In this document: piece after piece, positions 49,088 to 59,086 of the stretch
How the letters are laid out: each line of letters begins with the position of its first letter
Position numbering within the stretch: position 1 is the first letter of the stretch
Assembly: GCA_002441125.1 (NCBI GenBank)
Contig: DJVI01000015.1
Coordinates: 84,037 to 148,036 of the forward strand
Direction of reading: 5' to 3'
Length of the DNA stretch: 64,000 bases
Origin: Caldifarciminota bacterium UBA6260
Lineage (GTDB): Bacteria; Hydrothermota; 32-111
Position numbers and translations under genes: made by a program
Notes under the pieces: generated by a model
Databases searched by the model: none
The model's input: the letters and a program-made list of their open reading frames with translations, nothing else
What the model was told of the DNA's origin: nothing

Positions 49088-52000
49088 TTAACTATTCTTT
49101 AACGGTAACCTTATTACAAAGGATACCCCATTTTCTCTGTTAACAGCGAAAATAGTTCCATTATGCTCTTTTACTATATTGAAAGATATCGCAAGTCCAA
49201 GCCCTGTTCCTCCACTTTTTGTTGTAAAAAATGGAGCGAAAATTTTAGAAAGATTTTCTTCAGGTATTTTGGGACCATCGTTATAAATATCTATAACAAG
49301 CCAACCATCTTCTTTTTTTAAAGAAATTTCTATATGACCATCTTTTCCAATAGATTGAACAGCGTTAAGAAGTATATTCATAAAAACTTCTATCATCTGC
49401 TCTTCATCTACCATTATCTCAAGGATATCATCATTGATGCTAACATTCAAAGAGATGTTCGCCTCTTCAAGTTTGTTTTTTACCATCTCGACAGCATGGT
49501 TTAAAACATCAAGTATATTTACTTTTGTAAGGAGTACAGTTTTTACTTTCGCAAATGAGGTCATATCGTTTACAAGTCTGTCTAACCTTTTTACCTCTTT
49601 TATAACGAGATCGATAGATTCTGTTAAAATATCATCCTCTTTTAGTTTCATTTTCAAAAATTCCATTCCGGTCAAAATTCCGGAGAGTGGATTTTTTATC
49701 TCATGTGCCATTCCAGCTGCCATTTGACCGAGCATAGCCAGATTCTCTTTAGCTTTCAATTCGTTCTGGATCCTTTTTATATTTGAAAGATCCTGTATTA
49801 TACAAACAAGTTCAAGATCTTGCTCAAATTTTATTGGTGTTATACTTATACCACAAGGGATATTCCCTCTCTTTTTACTTTTTAAAATTATCTCATCCCT
49901 GAAAAGGGGCTTTTCTGTACTGAAAACATTTTTAATTATACCTTTTTTATCTTCAAAAAGATCTGTATAATCGATATTGTAAATCTCTTCAATATTGTAT
50001 TCTCCTATTTTCAAAAGAGATTTGTTAAAATGTATAACTTTACCGTTTTTGTTTATATATATAACACCGGAAGGAATATTGTTCAAAATAAGGTCTGAGA
50101 TCTGTAAATCTTTTGAAGATTTTTCAAATCTTGAAATCGCTATTATCGCAGTGTTTGCGAGTGTTTCGAGAAACTGTTTATCAGATTGATTGAAAAAGCC
50201 ACTCTTTTTGTTATCAACACACAAAACTCCTATAGTTTTCCCAAGAAATTTTAATGGAACATATATTAAACTTTTTACCTCATAATAATTTTTTAAAGAT
50301 TTTATCGGTTTAAAAAATTTACTTTTGGAAACATCGTTTAAAATAAGGGTATTGCCATTTTTAAAAACATATCCTGCAGCACTATCAGACATATCTTTTA
50401 TTTTTTTCAACTTCCCAATATCTATGCCGAGTGATACTTTAAAAACAAGTTTTCCATTCTCCTCAAAAAGAAGGGAACCGTAAGTTCCATCAACTATCTC
50501 CACAGCAGATTCAAGAAGATATTTAAAGAACTCTTCTATACTTTTCACATAAATCAGTTTTTCCATCAGATTACTTATAATGTTGTACTGTCTCAATTTC
50601 CTTTCATTTTCATCAAAAAGCAAAGCACTCTCGAATTTTATATAAAGTTCCTGAACTATAGCGTTGAAAGTGTAATCGTATATTTTTGTTTTTAAATTAC
50701 TATCAGTGAATATCAAAAGTAAAAATCTATTATTCTTGTTTATAAAAATAGGTAAAACTGTGGTATATTTAATTTTGTTTTTGAAAAACTCTTTACTTAT
50801 CTTTGGATCATCGAAAAAGTTGGAAACACTTGGATTTATACTCTTTTCAAAATTGTAATTTTTTTTATTAAGAAGGATCGATTTAATCTGTTCATTTTCA
50901 AAGTAAGTCTCTTTTATGAAATATGTCTCATCTTTGTTTTTTTCAAGGAGTAAACACACTTTACTCTTAAAAAGACTACCAAGAGTTGTTGTAACAATTT
51001 TAGATAAAAAGTTAATATTTAAAGAACTTCTCAAACTTGTAAAAATTTTATATAGAATCGTTAACTGTTCGATCTTGTTCTCAGAATCTATCTGAAGGAG
51101 AAGGGATTTGATAAAACTTGCAGAATTGTTGGAAATTATTTTTACAAGTTCAAAATCCTTTTCGGTAAAAGGTTTTTTACCAAATCTTGTTAGCATCAAA
51201 ACTCCAACAAGTTCACCCTTAAAAATTATAGGGACACAAATTCCCGCCTGTGCCTCTTTTTTATATCCTTTTGTGTACTCAACATTTGGAAATTTTAAAA
51301 GGTTATCAAGCATCAAAGGTTCTTTTTTTAAAGCAACGGTGCCTGAAACTCCCCTTCCAAATCTAAAATCTTTTTCCATCAACTCTTTCTCATCTATACC
51401 TATAGCTGAAACAGCCCTCAGTTTATCCTCTTCAGTTCTTACAAGGATAAATCCTCTATCAGCTCTTATCTCTGAAATTAGAAATTCGAGAAGATTTCTA
51501 AAACTCTTTTTGTAATCTTTATCCTGTGATAGTATTTTTGAAACTTTCAGTATAACTTCAAGTTTTTTTAAGCTCTCATTCTTCTCTTCATAAAGATAAG
51601 ATTTATCGAAAATTATCCCAACCTGCTCATAAAAAGTTTCAATAAAATCCTTCTTGTACCTATCGTTAATAACCTCTTCAGAAAATTCAACAACTATTTT
51701 TCCAAAAATTTTCTTATTGTATGTTACAGGAATATATATAACATTTTTTACATTTTTTTTCGTCTGCAGTTCTTTCAACTTTGGACCATAAAAATATAGA
51801 ATACTCTCATCTTTCAGATTTTTAAAATATTCAAGCAGAGAATCTTTTACATTCTGTAATTCAGTGGTAGCTGGGTTGATTTTATAATACTGATAATTCA
51901 AAATATCGATATAGAAGATATTTTTAGGTTTCAAATTTTTATAAAGGTATTTTAAAACTTGAGGAATTAAAAGATTTAAATCTATATTTGAAGAGAAGAG

Positions 52001-53038
52001 TTTATTTAAATCGTTCGCTATTTCACTCTTTTTTTGAACGAAATGATACTCCTCCTCAATAATCTTTTTTTCAGTTATATCCTCTATAAGAACAACAACT
52101 CCCACACATCTTCCATTCTCTATCAAAGGGTAACCGTAAAGGTTTTGAACAAGTTCCTTTTTAAGCCTTGAAGAATACCTTCTTATACCAAGTATCCTTT
52201 TAGTTTTTTTCGTTTCAATTATCTCTGCAAGAATTTTATCCAGTTTGAACTCAAGAAAATCAGGGAAAAGTTCAAAAATATTTTTCCCTATCATCTCTGA
52301 ACTTGTAAACTTGTATTTTTCAGCGGTGAATTTGTTAAATTTAATTATGTTTCCTTCACGATCGATAACTATAAGACCTTGTGCTATAGCATCGAAAACA
52401 AGATTCTGTATCCTTTTCAATCCCTCTATCTCTTTATTCCATATCTCTTTTTCTTTGAGATCATAAATTATGACTATAGAATAATCTTCCCAAGGAAAGA
52501 TACTCACCTTTACTGAATTTGGGTTCCCGTTGATATCATACATCTCAATAAAAAGTTCATCTTTTGATTTCTTTTTTAAAGAATTAATCGTTTTTTCAAG
52601 ATGGTCAGGTAAAACATATTCACTGAAATAAGTTGCGTTACCTAAATATGTATCTCCATATTTTATTTGGAAAGTTTGGTTTGAAAGGATAACCTTAAAG
52701 TTATTATCGAGAAAACAAACTGCTGAATCTATACTATCAAGTAGTTCTGCAAGAAGATATATATCCATTATTGAAGAAACTGTTGTTTCATTTTTAAAAA
52801 ATATTAATACCTTTTCATAATTTGGGAAATTAAGATAGTTGTAATCACCATAAGTGTTGGCAGTGAAAGTATCTTTTTTAAGTTTCAAATCTGATAAAAA
52901 GGATTTTAAATCAAAATTTTTCTTTAAAAAATTCTCACTATGAAAATCTGTAACTATTCTGCCATCATAGGTTGATAGAATAAAAGAAATATTTTTTAAC
53001 TTTAAAAAATCGAGAAAGGATGTTAAAACATTTCTCAT
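49088..53038 (-). CDS. Giant soluble multi-PAS/GAF sensor histidine kinase
   Basis: A 1316-residue kinase with no membrane segment or signal peptide. Approximate order: PAS (95-210), PAS (215-335), GAF-like (350-490), GAF (510-665), degenerate GAF-like (670-820), GAF (830-985), PAS (990-1090), HisKA with the phospho-His in GMAHEIKNPLSGIL (about 1120), and a C-terminal ATPase domain with MNILLNAVQSIG (N box) and FAPFFTTKSGGTGLGLAIS (F and G2 boxes). Domain borders are estimates from pattern. It should sense intracellular ligands or redox state and phosphorylate the adjacent response regulator. Its stop is 1 bp from that gene's start. Confidence 0.9.
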   Translation of the reverse strand: MRNVLTSFLDFLKLKNISFILSTYDGRIVTDFHSENFLKKNFDLKSFLSDLKLKKDTFTANTYGDYNYLNFPNYEKVLIFFKNETTVSSIMDIYLLAELLDSIDSAVCFLDNNFKVILSNQTFQIKYGDTYLGNATYFSEYVLPDHLEKTINSLKKKSKDELFIEMYDINGNPNSVKVSIFPWEDYSIVIIYDLKEKEIWNKEIEGLKRIQNLVFDAIAQGLIVIDREGNIIKFNKFTAEKYKFTSSEMIGKNIFELFPDFLEFKLDKILAEIIETKKTKRILGIRRYSSRLKKELVQNLYGYPLIENGRCVGVVVLIEDITEKKIIEEEYHFVQKKSEIANDLNKLFSSNIDLNLLIPQVLKYLYKNLKPKNIFYIDILNYQYYKINPATTELQNVKDSLLEYFKNLKDESILYFYGPKLKELQTKKNVKNVIYIPVTYNKKIFGKIVVEFSEEVINDRYKKDFIETFYEQVGIIFDKSYLYEEKNESLKKLEVILKVSKILSQDKDYKKSFRNLLEFLISEIRADRGFILVRTEEDKLRAVSAIGIDEKELMEKDFRFGRGVSGTVALKKEPLMLDNLLKFPNVEYTKGYKKEAQAGICVPIIFKGELVGVLMLTRFGKKPFTEKDFELVKIISNNSASFIKSLLLQIDSENKIEQLTILYKIFTSLRSSLNINFLSKIVTTTLGSLFKSKVCLLLEKNKDETYFIKETYFENEQIKSILLNKKNYNFEKSINPSVSNFFDDPKISKEFFKNKIKYTTVLPIFINKNNRFLLLIFTDSNLKTKIYDYTFNAIVQELYIKFESALLFDENERKLRQYNIISNLMEKLIYVKSIEEFFKYLLESAVEIVDGTYGSLLFEENGKLVFKVSLGIDIGKLKKIKDMSDSAAGYVFKNGNTLILNDVSKSKFFKPIKSLKNYYEVKSLIYVPLKFLGKTIGVLCVDNKKSGFFNQSDKQFLETLANTAIIAISRFEKSSKDLQISDLILNNIPSGVIYINKNGKVIHFNKSLLKIGEYNIEEIYNIDYTDLFEDKKGIIKNVFSTEKPLFRDEIILKSKKRGNIPCGISITPIKFEQDLELVCIIQDLSNIKRIQNELKAKENLAMLGQMAAGMAHEIKNPLSGILTGMEFLKMKLKEDDILTESIDLVIKEVKRLDRLVNDMTSFAKVKTVLLTKVNILDVLNHAVEMVKNKLEEANISLNVSINDDILEIMVDEEQMIEVFMNILLNAVQSIGKDGHIEISLKKEDGWLVIDIYNDGPKIPEENLSKIFAPFFTTKSGGTGLGLAISFNIVKEHNGTIFAVNRENGVSFVIRLPLKNS

Positions 53039-53046
53039 AAACTTCC

Positions 53047-53304
53047 CTAAATGTTTACTAATTTTTCGAGATGTTTTTTCGCATCTGTATTATCTCTATC
53101 GATTTCTAAAACTTTTTTGAAACATTCCTTTGCTTTTTCAATTTCGTTTATACTCTCGTAAACTATTCCAAGATTGTAATAGATATCAATGTCATTTGGG
53201 AACATCGATAAACCTTTCTCAAAAATTTTTATAGCTTTTTTAAACTTCTGGTTTTGGAAATAAAAGTAACCTGCTTCAAGTATTTTTTCTTTATCTGGTT
53301 CCAT
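53047..53304 (-). CDS. Small TPR protein
   Basis: An 85-residue soluble protein of two TPR units (AGYFYFQNQKFKKAIKIFEK and YYNLGIVYESINEIEKAKEC) plus a capping helix. Too short to form a full superhelix, so it probably binds a partner as a dimer or adaptor. It lies 8 bp before the sensor kinase and 12 bp after trkA in one operon. Role unknown. Confidence 0.75.
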   Translation of the reverse strand: MEPDKEKILEAGYFYFQNQKFKKAIKIFEKGLSMFPNDIDIYYNLGIVYESINEIEKAKECFKKVLEIDRDNTDAKKHLEKLVNI

Positions 53305-53316
53305 TATTATATATTA

Positions 53317-54012
53317 TTATAATTTTTCAATCTTTTCAAGATGTTCTTTAAGTCCAACCATAACAAGAATGTCTCCCTCTATTATCCTTTCTTTTGGTGA
53401 TGGTGATATTATTATACTCTCTTCAAAACTCAATTTATAAGTTTCTGTCGTTGAAGGTTGGTTTCTCTTTATAGCAATAATATTTATATCAAACCTTTTT
53501 CTTAAATCTATTTCTTCTAAAGTTTTTCCAACAAAAATATCTGGTGCTTTTATCTCTACAAGGTTGTGTGAAGATGAAAGTTCAATTATATCAAAAATCG
53601 ATGGAGATATTAGATTGTTGGCTAACCTGTCAGCACTTTCAAGTTCAGGATATATTATTCTATCTACTCCGATTTTTTCAAGAACTTTACCATGCTTCTG
53701 ATCACTCGCTTTTGCTACAACATATTTTATTTTTAAATCCTCTTTCAAAAATGATGAAAGCAGAATACTTGTTGCTATATCCTTTATAGCTATTATCGCT
53801 ACATCAACATCCATAAGTCCTACTTCCCTTAATACTTTTTCATCGAGAGCATTCAACTGTATAGCATGTGTAACCTTATTTGAAATATCATCAACCTTAT
53901 TTTCATCAATATCTATAGCAATAACCTCATACCCTTTTTCAGCTAATTTTGTGGCAACATAGTAACCGAAACTTCCAAGTCCTATAACAGCGAAAAACTT
54001 TTTTTCACCCAT
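53317..54012 (-). CDS. trkA: TrkA/KtrA-type potassium uptake regulatory subunit
   Basis: A 231-residue cytoplasmic RCK protein. The N-terminal Rossmann domain (FFAVIGLGSFGYYVATKLAEK, with GxGxxG) binds NAD or ATP. EVIAIDIDENKVDDI follows. A C-terminal TrkA-C domain spans about 140-230 (LVEIKAPDIFVGKTLEEIDL). The single RCK unit makes it KtrA-like rather than the double-unit E. coli TrkA. It gates the TrkH/KtrB channel encoded immediately upstream (9-bp gap). ATG follows AAGGAGG. Confidence 0.94.
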   Translation of the reverse strand: MGEKKFFAVIGLGSFGYYVATKLAEKGYEVIAIDIDENKVDDISNKVTHAIQLNALDEKVLREVGLMDVDVAIIAIKDIATSILLSSFLKEDLKIKYVVAKASDQKHGKVLEKIGVDRIIYPELESADRLANNLISPSIFDIIELSSSHNLVEIKAPDIFVGKTLEEIDLRKRFDINIIAIKRNQPSTTETYKLSFEESIIISPSPKERIIEGDILVMVGLKEHLEKIEKL

Positions 54013-54021
54013 AAAACCTCC

Positions 54022-55401
54022 TTATCCTACAAGGACATTCGCCTTTGGATATTGGAAAGAATCTTTTTTATCTTTAGTTAAAAATATGTTCACAGCGGTT
54101 AAAACTCCAACCCTACCAACAAGCATAACGAAGATTATAATAATTTTTCCAAAAGGAGTGAAATTCGCAGCAAGTGATACATTTGGCAAATCTCCACCTA
54201 AAGATAGACCTACTGTTCCATACGCTGATACAACTTCGAAAAATATCTTAAATGGATCCTGATTTTCAGTAAACAAAAGTATGAGTATGGCAAGTATAAA
54301 GACCAAAATTGATATTGTAAAAATAAAGTATGATTTAGTTGTTATCTCTTCATCTATCCTTCTTCTGAAAATGTTCAGATTCTTTCTTCCCCTTAGGTTA
54401 TTGACCATATAACTCACAACAAGATAAAAAGTTGTAGTTTTTATACCACCACCTGTTCCACCGGGTGATGCTCCAATAAACATCAGTATCATCAGAAGGA
54501 AAATGGTAGAGTTTTTCAATAAAGCAAAATTTATCGTGTTAAAACCAGCTGTTCTTGGAGTTATAATTTGAAAGATAGTGTTAAGTATTTTGCCGAAAAT
54601 ATCAAACTCCTTTAAGGAACTGTTTGTTTCAAAAATAAAAAATAGGAAAAATGGAATTATTATAAGAAGAGAAGTCATTATCAAAACTATCTTGGTGTGA
54701 CTTTTCAATCTTTTGTAATAAAACTTGTTTTTGTATATATCCCTTATTGCAATAAAACCTAATCCACCTATTACTATTAGAGAAGAAACTGTTAAAACTA
54801 TAAAAGGATCGTTTCTGTAATCGTAAAGGTTGGTTGAAAATGTTGAAAAGCCTGCATTACAGAATGCTGAAATTGAATGAAAAAGAGAATAGAACAAAAC
54901 TTTCATAAAATCCGGATAAACTTTGCTAAATCTGAAAAACATTATAAAACTTCCCAAAAGTTCAACCGAGAAAACAAAAAGTAAAAGTTTTACCAGATAA
55001 CTTCTTATCTCTTTACTCGAAAACTTTTGGAATTCCTGAAGAGTTTGGAATCTTATATTTGAATCGATCCTTTTGGTTATAGCCAAAGTGAAAAAGGTTG
55101 ATATCATTATATAACCTAAACCACCTATCTGTATAAGGATCATGATTATAAGTTTACCAAAAGGTGAAAAGAATGTCGCGGTATCTTTTACAATAAGCCC
55201 TGTAACACACACCGCCGATGCAGATGTAAAAATAGCATCAACAAAATTTATACTCGATTTTGGGTCATTTAGAGAAATAGGTAAAGAGAGGAGAAGTGCT
55301 CCCGAAAGTATAAAAACTATAAACCCAAAAATTATAACAAGTGAAGGGTTAACCTTTTTAACCACAAAATCACTTTCAAAATAGTATTTTTGCTGTTTCA
55401 T
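54022..55401 (-). CDS. trkH: TrkH/KtrB-type potassium transporter membrane subunit
   Basis: A 459-residue ion-channel-like transporter with the four M1-P-M2 repeats of the TrkH/KtrB family. Filter regions are visible as SASAVCVTGLIVKDT, SISAFCNAGFS, IGASPGGTGGGIKTTTF and YGTVGLSLGGD. The start is given as ATG 55401, which overlaps lon by 26 bp; a TTG at 55416 is an alternative. The preceding DNA lacks a clear ribosome site, so translation may be coupled to lon. Works with the TrkA subunit in potassium uptake. Confidence 0.93.
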   Translation of the reverse strand: MKQQKYYFESDFVVKKVNPSLVIIFGFIVFILSGALLLSLPISLNDPKSSINFVDAIFTSASAVCVTGLIVKDTATFFSPFGKLIIMILIQIGGLGYIMISTFFTLAITKRIDSNIRFQTLQEFQKFSSKEIRSYLVKLLLFVFSVELLGSFIMFFRFSKVYPDFMKVLFYSLFHSISAFCNAGFSTFSTNLYDYRNDPFIVLTVSSLIVIGGLGFIAIRDIYKNKFYYKRLKSHTKIVLIMTSLLIIIPFFLFFIFETNSSLKEFDIFGKILNTIFQIITPRTAGFNTINFALLKNSTIFLLMILMFIGASPGGTGGGIKTTTFYLVVSYMVNNLRGRKNLNIFRRRIDEEITTKSYFIFTISILVFILAILILLFTENQDPFKIFFEVVSAYGTVGLSLGGDLPNVSLAANFTPFGKIIIIFVMLVGRVGVLTAVNIFLTKDKKDSFQYPKANVLVG

Positions 55402-57682
55402 AAATACTGTTAACAAAATAAAATTTAAGATCCCTTCTTACCTTTAAAGGTATTCCTTTTAAATGAGTCATATTTTTCTGTGGAACAATTATATTTTTAA
55501 TTCCATCTATCTGTGCCGCAACTATCTTTTCTAACAACCCTCCAACAGGCAGAACGTTTCCTGTTAAACTTATCTCTCCTGTCATAGCGAAATCATCTCT
55601 AACAGGTCTTTCTTTCAAAGCCGAAATCAAAGATACTACCAGAGTTATACCTGCAGATGGGCCATCCTTTGGAATAGCACCTTCAGGGATATGTATATGT
55701 ATATCAAAATTTTTGTAAAAATCTTTATCTATACCGAACAACCTATAATTCTTTCTAAGGTAACTTATCGCTGTTGACGCTGATTCTTTCATAACATCTC
55801 CAAGCTGTCCTGTTAACTGAACATTTCCGTTACCTTCCAAAATTATAGTTTCAACTGTAAGAACTTTTCCACCGTTAGGTGTCCAAGCGAGACCGTTAAC
55901 AACACCTGGGATATTTCCTTTTTCTTTTGTCCTTTCAATATAATCTTCAGGTCCAAGATATTTCAAAACCTCTTCCTTACCAATATTTTTATTTTTAACC
56001 TTTTCCCCAAGTGCAATTTCTTTTGCTCTTTTACCCATTATAGTTTGAATATTTTTTTCTAATCCCCTAATGCCAGATTCTGGAGAATAATTTCTTATTA
56101 TTTTTACTATACCTTCATCCTCAAAAATTATATCTTGCTTTTTCAATCCAGACCTTTTCATGATTTTTGGTATAAGAAACCTTTTTGAAATTTCAACCTT
56201 TTCAAATTCAAGATAACCTGGTATTTTTATTATCTCCATCCTATCTTTCAAGGCTGGAGGAATTGTATGAGTCACATTTGCAGTGCAGATGAAAAGAACT
56301 TTTGACAGGTCGTATTCTATCTCAAGGTAATTATCAGAAAAACTGTTGTTTATCTGAGGGTCAAGTATTTCGAGTAAAGCGCTGGATGGATCACCTTTGA
56401 AATCACCACCAAGTTTATCTATCTCATCAAGCATAAAAACTGGGTTTACCACACCTGCTCTCTTCATCATTTGGATTATCCTTCCAGGCATTGCTCCAAC
56501 ATAAGTTCTTCTATGCCCTTTTATTTCTGATTCATCCTTTATTCCTCCCAAAGATATTCTTACAAATTTTCTTCCCATAGCTTCAGCTATTGATTGCCCC
56601 AAAGAAGTTTTTCCAACACCTGGTGCACCAACAAAACAGAGAATATGTCCTTTGCTGTTTTTTGAAAGTTTTAAAACTGAAAGGTATTCAAGAATCCTTT
56701 CTTTAACCTGTGTGAGTCCATAATGGTTCTTTGTTAAAATATTTTTTGCAAGTTTTATATCGAAGTTATCAAGAGTTACTCTGTTCCATGGAAGGGAAAG
56801 AATCCAATCAATATAATTTTTAATAATACTGTACTCAGCAGAATAAGTTGGAAGTGACTTTAACCTATGGGCTTCTTCGAGAGCTTTTTCTTTTGCATAA
56901 TTGGAAAGATCAGATTTCAAAATCCTATTTTTCAATTTTAAGAATTCATCTTCAACATCAACATCCTGACCAAGTTCTCTGTTTATTATTTTCAACTGCT
57001 CTTTTAAAAAAACTTTTTTTGAATTCTCATTAATATTTTCCAAAACTTCATCATACAATCTTTCTTCCAGTTTTTTCTTTTCAATCTCTTCCTTTATGGT
57101 AAGCAGAATTTTTTTAAATCTTTTTTCCAAATCTGTTTCAAATACAAAACTATAAAATAAATCTTTATCAACCTCTAAAGATGATAAAACTATTTCTGAA
57201 AGTAAAAATGGATCATTTTCACTATCAACCTTTAATAACAGATCTTTATCGAGTTTGTAAAAAACTGATAACTCTTTAAAATTTTTCCTTAAAAGGTTCA
57301 AATATCCATTTTTTATATTTTCATCAGAGAAACCTTTAAAGAAAACTTTTTCACATTTAACTTTTTTATAGTTGTTATAATCTATAACCTTTTTTATCTG
57401 AACATAATCAACAGGTAAAACATATAACCTTTGAATCCTTTCACCCAAATTTTCTTTTTTTAAAACTTTTAGAAGTAAACCTGACATTTCGTCACTATTG
57501 AAACATTTTAAAACAAAATATTCATCTTCATAAATTTCAGTTTTTTTTAAATCGATATCAAATTTATCAACAATATCGATTCTTTTTAAAGTTTTTAAGG
57601 AAAACTTCTGATCACTCTTTTTTTCAGATATATCTATCAAAAGGAACAATGATTCATAAGAAAAATTTTCTTTTTCGATCAT
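55376..57682 (-). CDS. lon: ATP-dependent protease Lon
   Basis: A 768-residue LonA-type protease. The N-terminal substrate-binding region (1-270) is followed by the AAA+ domain with Walker A GAPGVGKTSLGQ, Walker B PVFMLDEIDKLG and the KGHRRTYVGAMPGRI block, then the protease domain with catalytic Ser676 in PKDGPSAGITL and Lys719 in GGLLEKIVAA. All active-site residues are intact. It starts 1 bp after the clpX stop (TGATATG), so the left-hand organism has the clpX-lon pair. It overlaps trkH by 26 bp. Confidence 0.97.
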   Translation of the reverse strand: MIEKENFSYESLFLLIDISEKKSDQKFSLKTLKRIDIVDKFDIDLKKTEIYEDEYFVLKCFNSDEMSGLLLKVLKKENLGERIQRLYVLPVDYVQIKKVIDYNNYKKVKCEKVFFKGFSDENIKNGYLNLLRKNFKELSVFYKLDKDLLLKVDSENDPFLLSEIVLSSLEVDKDLFYSFVFETDLEKRFKKILLTIKEEIEKKKLEERLYDEVLENINENSKKVFLKEQLKIINRELGQDVDVEDEFLKLKNRILKSDLSNYAKEKALEEAHRLKSLPTYSAEYSIIKNYIDWILSLPWNRVTLDNFDIKLAKNILTKNHYGLTQVKERILEYLSVLKLSKNSKGHILCFVGAPGVGKTSLGQSIAEAMGRKFVRISLGGIKDESEIKGHRRTYVGAMPGRIIQMMKRAGVVNPVFMLDEIDKLGGDFKGDPSSALLEILDPQINNSFSDNYLEIEYDLSKVLFICTANVTHTIPPALKDRMEIIKIPGYLEFEKVEISKRFLIPKIMKRSGLKKQDIIFEDEGIVKIIRNYSPESGIRGLEKNIQTIMGKRAKEIALGEKVKNKNIGKEEVLKYLGPEDYIERTKEKGNIPGVVNGLAWTPNGGKVLTVETIILEGNGNVQLTGQLGDVMKESASTAISYLRKNYRLFGIDKDFYKNFDIHIHIPEGAIPKDGPSAGITLVVSLISALKERPVRDDFAMTGEISLTGNVLPVGGLLEKIVAAQIDGIKNIIVPQKNMTHLKGIPLKVRRDLKFYFVNSIYETAKILF

Positions 57683-57683
57683 A

Positions 57684-58901
57684 TCAATTATTCTTATAGA
57701 ATTCTTTAAGATCCTTTTCTGTTACTTTTACAACTTTAATATCATCCCTCTCTGGTAATTCAAACATAATATCAAGCATATACGATTCTATTATGGATTT
57801 CAAGCCTCTGGCTCCAGTTTTTTTCTCTTCAGCCTTTTTCGCTATAAAATCCAAAGCACCTTCTGTAAATTCAAGTTTTTTTCCATCAAGTATAAAAAGT
57901 TTTTCATACTGTTTTATAACAGAATTTTCCGGTTCATAAAGAATCTTTACAAGTTCAGAATGTGTAAGATCGAAAAGTGGTGCTATAACTGGAAACCTTC
58001 CGATGAATTCAGGAATCATACCAAAATTTACAAAATCCCTATGCTCTATCTTTTTAAGTATCATCCTTTCCAGATCATCGTTTCGAACATCTTTATTTTT
58101 AAAACCTATTGTTGTTTTATCAAGTCGATCTTTAATTATCTGATCCAAAGAGTTAAACGCCCCTCCAGCTATAAAAAGAATATTTGTAGTATCAAGTTGA
58201 ATGTATTTTTGTTCAGGATGTTTTCTCCCACCATAAGGTGGGATGTTTGCGATAGTTCCCTCAAGTATCTTTAGAAGTGCCTGCTGTACTCCCTCACCTG
58301 AAACATCCCTTGTTATAGATGGATTACCAGCATTCTTACTTCCTATCTTATCTATCTCATCTATATAACATATACCTATTTTTGCTCTTTCAAGGTCAAA
58401 ATCTGATGAAATTATCAACCTTAAAAGTATATTCTCAACATCTTCTCCAACATAACCAGCCTCAGTTAATGAGGTAGCATCTGCTATCGCAAAAGGAACA
58501 TTCAATATCTTTGCTAATGTTTGTGCTAAAAGAGTTTTACCACTACCAGTTGGCCCAATTAAAAGGATGTTACTCTTTTGCAATTCTACATCATCAAATT
58601 TTTGCGCAGAATTAATTCTCTTATAATGATTGTACACAGCAACAGACAACGTTCTTTTAGCAGTCTCTTGCCCTATAACATATTGGTCTAAAATTTCTTT
58701 AATTCCTTGAGGCTTTGGGACATCTTGAAGGTTTATGTTCTCTTCATGTCCAATTTCCTCTTCAATAATTTCATTGCACAATTCAATACACTCATCACAG
58801 ATATATACCCCAGGTCCCGCTACCAATTTACGGACTTGATCCTGGGATTTTCCGCAGAATGAACACTTTAATGTTCCTTTTTCATCATTAAATTTAAACA
58901 C
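57684..58901 (-). CDS. clpX: ClpX unfoldase gene, apparently chimeric between two genomes
   Basis: A 405-residue ATPase subunit of ClpXP. GTG start at 58901 follows AAAGGGGTG. Zinc-finger cysteines 13, 16, 35 and 38, Walker A GPTGSGKTLLAQ, Walker B YIDEIDKIG, the GGRKHPEQKYIQLDT block and the sensor-2 region KKTGARGLKSII are all present, so the frame is intact. The first 110 or so residues (KCSFCGKSQDQVRKLVAGPG) are almost Bacillus-like, with Bacillota codon use. From about residue 150 the protein (ISSDFDLERAKIGICYIDE, then GRFPVIAPLFDL) matches the left-hand organism. The join lies within the conserved ATPase core at about 58430-58560. Confidence 0.93.
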   Translation of the reverse strand: MFKFNDEKGTLKCSFCGKSQDQVRKLVAGPGVYICDECIELCNEIIEEEIGHEENINLQDVPKPQGIKEILDQYVIGQETAKRTLSVAVYNHYKRINSAQKFDDVELQKSNILLIGPTGSGKTLLAQTLAKILNVPFAIADATSLTEAGYVGEDVENILLRLIISSDFDLERAKIGICYIDEIDKIGSKNAGNPSITRDVSGEGVQQALLKILEGTIANIPPYGGRKHPEQKYIQLDTTNILFIAGGAFNSLDQIIKDRLDKTTIGFKNKDVRNDDLERMILKKIEHRDFVNFGMIPEFIGRFPVIAPLFDLTHSELVKILYEPENSVIKQYEKLFILDGKKLEFTEGALDFIAKKAEEKKTGARGLKSIIESYMLDIMFELPERDDIKVVKVTEKDLKEFYKNN

Positions 58902-59041
58902 TTACACTTACACCCCTTTCAATCAGGTATCTTCCCATTTACAATTATAACCACTTTTTATTATTGTAACATAAAGCAACGCTTTATTCAGAAGGAGTTT
59001 TTTGATAAATGTCAGAAAAATTAAATACCATTTGTTAAAAT

Positions 59042-59065
59042 AAAGGCACGGGTTTCCGTGCCTTT
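59042..59065 (-). terminator. Rho-independent terminator of tig
   Basis: A perfect 10-bp inverted repeat AAAGGCACGG/CCGTGCCTTT (59042-59051 and 59056-59065) with a 4-base loop, 21 bp downstream of the tig stop. The minus-strand continuation is T-rich (TTTATTTTAA). Confidence 0.85.
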
Positions 59066-59086
59066 ATTATTTTTATTTATTATATC

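Noticed and set aside
57684..58901. clpX replaced by simple horizontal transfer of one gene
   Set aside because: Everything to the right for more than 5 kb is in Bacillota order and only one junction is seen, so a single-gene transfer does not fit. An assembly join is simpler.
58902..59041. Clear sigma-A promoter for clpX
   Set aside because: A TATAAT is present but no -35 box at 16-18 bp, so I did not list it.
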